A stretch of DNA of 64,000 bases, from NCBI RefSeq assembly GCF_029168945.1, contig NC_083604.1, positions 71,254,211 to 71,318,210 of the forward strand, written 5' to 3'. The translations under genes and the position numbers were made by a program. The notes beneath the pieces are model-generated. The model was not told the DNA's origin. It made no database searches and saw only the letters and a program-made list of their open reading frames with translations. How positions within the stretch are numbered: the first letter of the stretch is position 1; every line of letters starts with the position of its first letter. Shown here in pieces: positions 56,925-64,000 of the stretch. The DNA is from Cannabis sativa (Eukaryota; Streptophyta; Magnoliopsida; Rosales; Cannabaceae).

Positions 56925-57459
56925 ATGTGTCTTCATTTGGCTATATTTATATTTAAATAATGGGTAGAAGAAATAAAAAACTAAAAATCAGTTTTTATTT
57001 TGTTTATATCTTTTTAATATAAGGATTTTTTTTAATAAATTTTATTCAGAAGCTTTTTATTTGTTTAGGTGGAGCACAAACAATATATTTTTGGAAGTCC
57101 AAGTTTCATTTAATAATGGTCCACATCCACATCCACATCCACATCATAGAATGACTTGGTTATTTATTTTTTTGTTAAAGGAGAGCTAGTCAATTTGGCA
57201 ATTACTCCTTGCTGACTGACTCATGTGTGGAATTGGATGTGTCTGTTTGGTCTTATTGCGTAATCTTGTGCTTAGTTTGCACACGTAGCTTTGTGTACAA
57301 GACTACTTTCGCAACACTCATATTTCAGATACCTAAAGAATAAACAATATAAATTTATTCTGTATTTTTAATATTGCATAATTGCAATCTCAACCCGAAA
57401 TAAAAAATAAACACAATCGCGATCTCTTAGTAAACCTTTGTCTCTCAATAAAATACAGT
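56925..57459. other. spacer with (CCACAT)n
   Basis: Contains a short CCACAT repeat at 57121-57145. No gene seen before the LINE homology begins. Confidence 0.55.
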
Positions 57460-59825
57460 ATGTTTTGTTTAGTATTCCTAGCCCTAAAAGTCCAGGTCCA
57501 TATAGATTTAGGTCTAACGTCTATAAAGCTACGTGGCGAGAGATTTAGTTGGAGGTCAGTAGAGCTACTATTCACTTATTTGATAGTGGTGTTATCTCGG
57601 CTGAATTTAATGAAACTACAATCTCCTTGATTCCAAAAGTTGGTAATCTTTCAAGGGCTATTGATTATAGGCCTATAGTTTGTTGCTCAACTATTTACAA
57701 ATACATCTCTAAATTGTTATACTTAAGATTAGGAACGGTGTTGCATTCTTTAGTGAATTAGAATCAAGACGCTTTTGTTAAACACCGATCATTTGCCCAC
57801 AATATTCTCATCTTCTAGGATCTCATTAAAGATTATGGCAGGAAGAATACTTCCTCTAGGTGTGCTATCAAGATTGATCTCAAGCCTATAACATTGTAGA
57901 TTGGTGCTTCGTTGACGATCTCCTAAAAGCTATGTGTTTTTTTAGCTAGGCGCATGGGTTAGATAATGACTTGCTTGAAAGGAACTACATACTCTTTAAT
58001 GATGAATGAGAGGCTTCAGGGTAAGTTTAATGGTGAGAAGAGTTTAAGACAGGGTGATCCAATTTGACCTCTCTTCTGCTTTTTGTACTTGATATGGAAT
58101 ATTTAACTAGAAAGTTGAAGTTTGAAACCCAAGAGAAATCATTTCGCTAGCTATCACCCCATGTGTAAATGAAGCTCACTAGCCTTTGTTTTGCAGACGA
58201 TTTAATTTGTTTTGCAAGGGCACTTTACAAGTAGTGAGACATTTAAAACTTGCTCTAGATGACACCAGAAATGCTTTGGGTTTGATGGCCAATAAAGAAA
58301 AAACTCAACATTTCTTTGGAGGGGTTGCTGAAGAAGTTAAAGTTACCATTATGTAAGAACTTCAATTTGAGAAAGTTAAGTTTCCTCCTAAGTAGTTGGA
58401 AGTTCCTTTAAGTCCTACTAAATGGAGAATGGAGGATTATGGTATAATCCTTACAAAAATCAAGCTCAGAATTCAAACTTAGGCATCTAGGCATTTATCT
58501 TTTGCTGGCCGAAAAAACTACTGGATGAGTATTTTTGTGTTTCCTCAAAGTATAATCAAGGAAGTGGAGAAGCTTTGTCGTGAGTTTTTGTGGGGGAAAA
58601 ATAGAAACAGAAGCAAGATTCACATAGCCTCTTGGGAGAAAGTCTGTCTCCTTAAGGCTTATGGAGGTCTTGGGTTTCAGGAAAGTACTACTAAATGTAA
58701 CAGAGCTATTTTGGCTATGTGTGTGGGCTATAATGGGGAAACATGAACTATTATGTGTCAAATGGATAAATTCAATCTACCTCAAGGAGTCTAATTTCTG
58801 GGACAATTAGTTAAGACAAGATACAAGTTGGTATTGGAGAAAATTATGTCACTTAATTGAGGCAAGCTTTTAGCAAGAGTAATATTTAAACTGCTGTATG
58901 GAATGTTAAATTCAGAGCTTCCAAACATTATAGCAGTTTGCTGCAACAAACTTAAGTGTCTTACAAGAAAGTTGTTTGGTATCGATTGAGCATTCCAAAG
59001 CACATATTTACGATTTGGCATGCAGTTAATTTGTGACAGTCAGTAGTCTCGTGATCCATAAGGGGAAATACCGGGTAAGCTGTACAATCCCACACCGCCT
59101 GGGGAAGGTCAAGTGGGATGATTCTGAGACTGTGTAGGTATGGGACTACACAGTTAAAGAGCACTTAAATTGATTGATTGGTACTACCTATATCAACAAA
59201 GTGCATCTTATTTTTTGGTAGCCCATCACGAAAGAACTCCATGGTTAAGCGTGCTTGACCTGGAGTAATTTCAGGATGGGTGACCTCCTAGAAAGTTTTT
59301 CCAAGAAGCATGCGAGTGAGGACAAAGCACGCTAAAAACACTCGTGTTGGTTTGTAGGGTCAATCGTCAATCCAAGAAACAGCCAAAGTGGCATACTCGT
59401 GTATAAGAGCCATAATTCCATGGGTGTAAGGGCCCAATAAAAGCTTGAAGCAGGGACATTATTCTCACATGTCACCTGAGATCTTCTCCCTAGGTTTTGC
59501 GTGTCTATAGAGAGCTCTCTTTATTTAGCCTGTGGCTTGAAAAATGAGAACCATTATCATTTTTTTAAGTGTTGTTTTTTTAAGACATTGGTGGATTTAC
59601 TATTTACTTGGTTGGGGTATAAAGCTTGGCCTCTTGACTATGAAAGCTGGATAATGGATAAGGTGGATAAGTAACTCTCGATCAAGTTTAGTAGCCTCTA
59701 TTGTTAATGATTTGTTTGCTGCTATTGTGTACAACTTGTGGACTAATCAAAATAGATGTGTTTTTGAGAGCTTCTCCTATACGACTTTATATGTAATGAC
59801 TGATGTTAAACAGGTTCTTTAGTAA
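57460..59825 (+). pseudogene. degenerate LINE reverse transcriptase and zf-RVT
   Basis: Translated pieces in shifting frames follow plant L1-type ORF2. The RT start reads NETTISLIPKVGNLSRAIDY and RPIVCCSTIYKYISK (57600-57720). QDAFVKHRSFAHNIL comes near 57765, SLRQGDPI near 58040, the polymerase motif FADD near 58193, a FLWGKNRNRSKIHIASWEKV stretch near 58590, and zf-RVT residues VWYRLSIPKHIFTIWHAVN up to 59030. A Cassandra LTR then interrupts it. The reading resumes after 59464 and ends with FAAIVYNLWTNQNRCVFES near 59770, followed by a stop. Many stops and shifts make it dead. No RNase H domain or clear poly(A) follows. Confidence 0.82.
59032..59463 (+). mobile_element. solo Cassandra LTR inside the LINE
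   Basis: Starts TGTGACAGTCAGTAGTC and ends near AAGCAGGGACATTATT, opposite in orientation to the other Cassandra copies. The 5S-like segment (about 59222-59300) includes GGTTAAGCGTGCTTGACC and AGGATGGGTGACCTCCTAG, covering the 5S internal promoter (box A to box C). More diverged than the copies at 60599-61535; target duplication no longer visible. Confidence 0.88.
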
Positions 59826-60598
59826 TCGAAGACAATGACATGTTATTTTTATACCCTTATTTATTTTTTCAATTTGTGTATTATAATGAATATCATATTA
59901 ATATGAGAGCCAGTGATATGGAAACAAATGGTAAATAATGTTTAGAAAAATTTGCAGTAAAAGTTTTCAAAAAGTTCACTTTGTTACAGATTAGTCCATA
60001 ATCTTTGAAAATAACAACAATAGTCCTCAAGGTCACACTTTTTGTAAGTCTGTTAGTCCTAAATCTAACTGCTCTGTTAACTTATTCAAAAGTGCCATGG
60101 GTTGAAGCCTTATTGGTCCAAATAATAATTTTAATTAAAAATAAACTAGAATTATAAAACAAAACTAAATATTTTAAAATCCTAAAAACTAATTTTTTTC
60201 TATTTTTTTTCTCCTTCGTCTTCTTAAACATAACATGCATCCTCATCAGGTCTCTCATTCACCACAGTAACCAGACGATACATGTCGTGCCACAGACATA
60301 ACCTATTTACCTCTAAACCCCTATTTTGACCCTAGGCACTCTCCTCTCTCGCTCGCCCTCAGTCATCTCGTCTTCATCTCGATGTCACCACCTGATTCTC
60401 TTTCTCTCTCCCGCTTTCACTATTGACAAGAAAAAATCCACAATAATTCCTCCTTGCTTGTCTTTGTCTTCGTCTCTCTCTTTCTCGACTCCACCTCCCT
60501 TTCTCACTCGTTTTATATTTTTATGTGAGAAAAATGTGGGTTTAGTTGATTTTTTCTTAACTTCGTGGTGAACGACGAATGGAGCTTTGGAAACCACG
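59826..60598. other. spacer, no gene seen
   Basis: Includes an arm-like sequence about TTGTTACAGATTAGTCCATA (59980 onward) that resembles half of a MULE-type MITE. A CT-rich stretch at 60330-60500 produces frames (60326-60571, 60385-60642) without protein character. Confidence 0.5.
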
Positions 60599-61031
60599 TG
60601 TAACATCCCCGCTTCAAGCCTCCATTGGACCCTTACACCCACGAACTAATGGCTCTTATACACGAGTACACCACTCTGGCTGCTTCCTGGATTGATGACT
60701 AACCCTACAGACCAACACGAGTGTTTTCAGCGTGCTTTGTCCTCACTCACACGCATCCTGGGAAAACTTCCCAGGAGGTCACACATCCTTGAAATTGCTC
60801 CAGGCCAAGCACACTTAACTGTGGAGTTCTTTCGAGATGGGCTACCGAAAAACAAGATGCACCTTGTTGATATAGGTAGTACCAATTAATCCATTTAAGC
60901 TCTCTTCAACTCTGTAGTCCCATACCTACACAGTCTCAGAATCATCCCACTTGACCTTCCCCAGGCGGTGTGGGATTGTACAGCTTACCCGGTATTTCCC
61001 CTTACGGATCACGGGACTACTGACTGTCACA
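60599..61031 (-). repeat. Cassandra 3' LTR
   Basis: 433 bp, TG...CA, with a 5S-like core; polypurine tract at its inner edge. The frame 60692-60889 is not a gene. Confidence 0.92.
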
Positions 61032-61102
61032 ATCACCCCCCTTACGGGGTCCGACGTCCTCGTCGACCACTCTTCCGGCTGGGTCAAGGCTCTGATTCCA
61101 TT

Positions 61103-61535
61103 TGTAACATCCCCGCTTCAAGCCTCCATTGAGCGCTTACACCCACGGACTAATGGCTCTTATACACGAGTACGCCACTCTGGCTGCTTCCTGGATTGAT
61201 GACTGACCCTACAGACCAACACGAGTGTTTTCAGCGTGCTTTGTCCTCACTCACACGCATCATGGGAAAACTTCCCAGGAGGTGACCCATCCTTAAAATT
61301 GCTCCAGGCCAAGCACGCTTAACTGTGGAGTTCTTTCGAGATGGGCTACCGAAAAATAAGATACACTTTGTTGATATATGTAGTACCAATCAATCCATTT
61401 AAGTTCACTTCAACTGTGTAGTCCCATACCTACACAGTTTCAGAATCATCCCACTTGACCTTCCCCAGGCGGTGTGAGATTGTACAGCTTACCCGGTATT
61501 TCCCCTTACGGATCACGGGACTACTCACTGTCACA
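61103..61535 (-). repeat. Cassandra 5' LTR
   Basis: 433 bp, closely similar to 60599-61031, primer site at its inner edge. Confidence 0.92.
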
Positions 61536-61599
61536 ACGGGGCTCGGTGTTTGAAGTCCTATGAATACCATGGTGGTATTGACTCTTATGAGAAAGATAG
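61536..61599 (+). other. 64-bp island between two retroelements, possible exon relic
   Basis: The + frame is open through the island and includes EYHGGIDSYEKD, which faintly recalls the (Y/K)NGGIDTEE segment of papain-type cysteine proteases. Twenty residues are too few for a call. Confidence 0.2.
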
Positions 61600-63441
61600 T
61601 GTAACACCCTAACTAACATAGGCGTATTACGTGCTTTTTAAACATGCTGTGCAGCTCGTTGCTAATCAACGAGGTTTATGGAAAAACGTGATTAATTAAA
61701 ATTTTGCTCCGACTGCTGGTCATACTCCAGCCTGTACCGACGTGTTACTATATCCTCCTGATCGGTCGAACCGGTCATACTCCGGCTGCTGGTCATACTC
61801 CAGCCTGTACCGACGGGATACGTCAATAGCACGAAACCACCAACCAAGTGTCAGCCTGATCGGTCCAAGCCGGTCATACTCATTCTTGGTCATACTCACT
61901 GTAGACGTGACGGGGTTGGATGGTTCGAAGCCAACATACAACTAATGTAATCTAATAGGCTTCCTACATGCACGCTAAACATGTAATCTACATATGCATA
62001 CCTTGTTATACTAATCTTACTGGATTTCGAATTCGGGTGTGCGGATCAACTTGTTGGAACTTTAGCTGAGCGGCGGATTACAGGCTCCTAAACCATAAAA
62101 ATCACAACACTATAAGTGACACGCTAAATCACTTCCCGGGGACTTAAACTAGGAACTAAAAGTTTCCCTATCGATAAAAAGCATGGCAATACCCCTTAAA
62201 ACATAAAAACGAGGAAAAACACGGGTTACGAAAATTCCCCAACCAGGTAGGCCAGGTTGCCCAACCGGGAATTCCGGTTGAAGTCGGGACCCCCATCCGA
62301 ATCGGATGCACAAGTCGGTTCCTCGCGACGACAACATCAAATTTTCATATTTTGCTCAAATCAACCCCAAATCACCTCAAACTTTCCAGACCTGTTCTAT
62401 ACCTTCCCTAGAACATATCCAAGGCATCAAAACAACCCAGAAACCTCAAACACGAAAAATGCCATTGGAGCTCAAGCTTTGAGTTCTAAACTCAAACTTG
62501 AGCAAAACCACCTAATCATGCATTCCACTATCTTAATTCTACTTAAACTAGCATAAAATCACCTCTGAAAACTATTAAAAACAACAGCAACATCACAGAA
62601 ACAGATTCACCATATTTCTTCAAAAATCACATATTTGCATATAAAAAAAAACTATAGCTTGCTCAACCTAATAATCATGCATCAAAACAACTTTAAATAA
62701 CCCTAATCTAACAAGCTCAAACCTCTGAAAACATCCACTGACATACGGAAGAACAATTAAAAACATCATGCATGCATCACCATTTTCAACATTTTTTTCA
62801 AGAATTTAAAGAAGGAAGAACAAGGGCTAACCTAGCTTGCAAAGGACCTTAAGATGAGATGAATCAACAAGAAAAAATCAGTGAAGAAATCAGCTCCTTG
62901 CTGCCCAAGACTTGGCCGAAAATGAGAGAGAAATGAGAGTGTTTTTGAAAATTTCTTTCTTTTCTTTACTTAGTGATTTTTTTGTAAAAATGAAGGAATA
63001 CACATAAAGCCACATATCAACTTACATTTCAGCCAATAATTAAATAAAATAACATTTATTTTCCAATTCATGAAATCACAAAAGACAAAATACTAATGGG
63101 GCAAAAAGACCATTTTGCCCCTCCACCATAAAACCACATAAATCATACTAAAGGGGTATTTTTGGGAAATTCTAAATTCCCGGCCATTCCCGACATTCCC
63201 AATGTCTAAAACCCGTCCCAAACTAATAACATGCTAAGTTGTGATTTCTACTGAGCCAAACGCCGAGTTCCAAAATACTGAGACATAGGAAATGCAAAAT
63301 ATAAAAACTACTGAATAACATAACCATGCATTTCTGAATTCCATAAATAACAGTATAATAAATTATTTAAATAGCTATAAATAATTTCATAATTAATCAC
63401 AATTAACTGATAATTTCCAAATTAACTAAGCGGGCTTTACA
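61600..63441 (-). repeat. 3' LTR of a chromovirus (Ty3/gypsy), 1842 bp
   Basis: Starts TGTAACACCCTAAC and ends GGGCTTTACA; read on the minus strand it begins TGTAAAGCCCGC, a usual start for plant Tekay/Del-type LTRs. A polypurine-type AAAAGGGGGGATAGT lies at its inner edge (63442-63459, minus strand). The 5' LTR is off the window, so the duplication cannot be checked. Frames at 61720-62556 appear to be LTR noise. Confidence 0.85.
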
Positions 63442-63459
63442 ACTATCCCCCCTTAAAAG

Positions 63460-64000
63460 GATTTCGTCCCCGAAATCTAACTGAATAACTCGGATATTGA
63501 GCTCTCATATCGACTACAGCTCCCGGTGGCTTCCTCCACCTTCTTTGTTTCTCCAGAGAACTTTGACCAATGCTATGGTCTTATTCCGAAGGACTTTATC
63601 CTTTTTATCCAGGATCCGCCTTGTTCCTCATAAGTCATGTACTGAGTGAAGACTATAAGCGAGTATATGAGAGGGGTACGAAACGTATTTTCTCAACATC
63701 GAGACATGGAATACGTTGTGAACTGCTGATAAGGCTGGAGGCAATGCTAACCGATATGCCACTTGACCTATCTTCTCGAGAATCTCGAAAGGTCCTGTAA
63801 ATCTAGGGCATAACTTGCCTCTTTTCCCGAAACGTTTAATCCCCTTCATCGGAGATACCCGTAAAAACACATGTTCCCCTACTTGGAACTCAACATCTCT
63901 GCGTTTCGGATCCGCGTAACTCTTCTGTCTGCTCTGTGAGGCAAGCATTCTAGCTTTTATCTTCTCTATCGCCTCATTGGTCCGCTGTACTGACTCAGGA
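63460..64000 (-). CDS. pol: gypsy integrase C-terminus (partial, cut by window edge)
   Basis: The frame is open from the window edge (64000) down to 63628. It reads the integrase C-terminal region: MLASQSRQKSYADPKRRD, VGEHVFLRVSPMKGIKRFGK, LCPRFTGPFEILEKIGQVAY and VHNVFHVSMLRKYV. This is the pre-chromodomain signature of Tekay/Del chromoviruses. Downstream of 63628 the sense continues in other frames with KVLWRN-like residues of a degenerate chromodomain (63490-63600), so at least one shift breaks the end. The chromodomain normally directs integration to marked heterochromatin. The rest of pol and gag lie to the right of the window. Confidence 0.88.

Larger units (their letters stand above)
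60599..61535 (-). mobile_element. complete Cassandra TRIM retrotransposon
   Basis: Two 433-bp LTRs (60599-61031 and 61103-61535) enclose only 71 bp. On the minus strand the interior starts with the primer site TGGAATCAGAGCC (one change from the initiator-Met site) at about 61088-61100 and ends with the polypurine tract AAGGGGGGTGAT at 61032-61043. Each LTR contains a reverse-oriented 5S rRNA-like segment (about 60766-60840 and 61270-61345). Cassandra has no proteins and depends on other retrotransposons. The flanks (CCACG and ACGGG) do not form an exact duplication. Confidence 0.92.

Noticed and set aside
60326..61199. Frames in and before the Cassandra LTR
   Set aside because: They are produced by CT-rich DNA and by the non-coding 5S-like LTR.

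Overview
The window is AT-rich nuclear DNA of a eudicot plant. The evidence is GT/AG introns in a plant-only gene family (NPH3/NPY), plant Copia and Ty3/gypsy lineages primed by initiator tRNA-Met, Cassandra TRIM elements carrying 5S rRNA sequence, CACTA elements, and LINEs of the plant zf-RVT/RVT_3 type. The mobile-element mix resembles Rosales genomes such as Cannabaceae, but the genus cannot be fixed from the sequence alone. There are no bacterial genes, operons, CRISPR arrays or convincing tRNA genes.

Only one intact host gene is supported: an NPY2-like BTB/POZ-NPH3 protein on the + strand, with four coding exons from 15758 to 18743 (634 aa by my splicing). A long, probably intron-bearing 5' leader runs back to a TATA box near 13907. 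Almost everything else is transposable element, much of it nested.

Layout. 1-9460: AT-rich DNA with a gypsy-type LTR fragment (641-2590), a Copia LTR/primer-site remnant (2640-3105), a dispersed repeat with a ~115-bp tandem array (5160-6330) and a foldback element (7914-8744). 9463-10330: 5'-truncated LINE tail with an RNase H-like ORF and poly(A). About 10565-12698: probable solo gypsy LTR interrupted by a non-autonomous CACTA element (11046-12334, TSD ACT). 13800-19070: the NPY2-like gene. 19444-25677: young Copia element in minus orientation (906/907-bp LTRs, TSD CAGAT). 25678-33055: AT-rich repeats with a MULE-type MITE (26221-26594) and a solo Cassandra LTR (27544-27975). 33056-44046: 11-kb Sirevirus-like Copia element in minus orientation (1.23-kb LTRs, TSD GAGTG) with an extra env-like ORF after pol. 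44769-45075: CACTA MITE. 47137-52439: a third LTR element (250-bp LTRs, TSD GTTAT) whose interior is mostly a dense field of small hairpins. 55100-55540 and 56038-56924: foldback elements. 57460-59825: degenerate LINE split by a Cassandra LTR. 60599-61535: complete Cassandra TRIM. 61600-64000: 3' LTR and integrase C-terminus of a minus-oriented chromovirus that continues off the right edge.

The most unusual signal is the interior of the 47-52 kb element. Nearly every 40-60 bases there is an inverted repeat, and at least ten have unrelated stems around the same CTTCNGG loop core. The Sirevirus-like LTRs carry an analogous shorter array around a CTCCCGA core. Different stems with one constant loop are what structured RNA under selection would look like, so these are the parts most worth testing.
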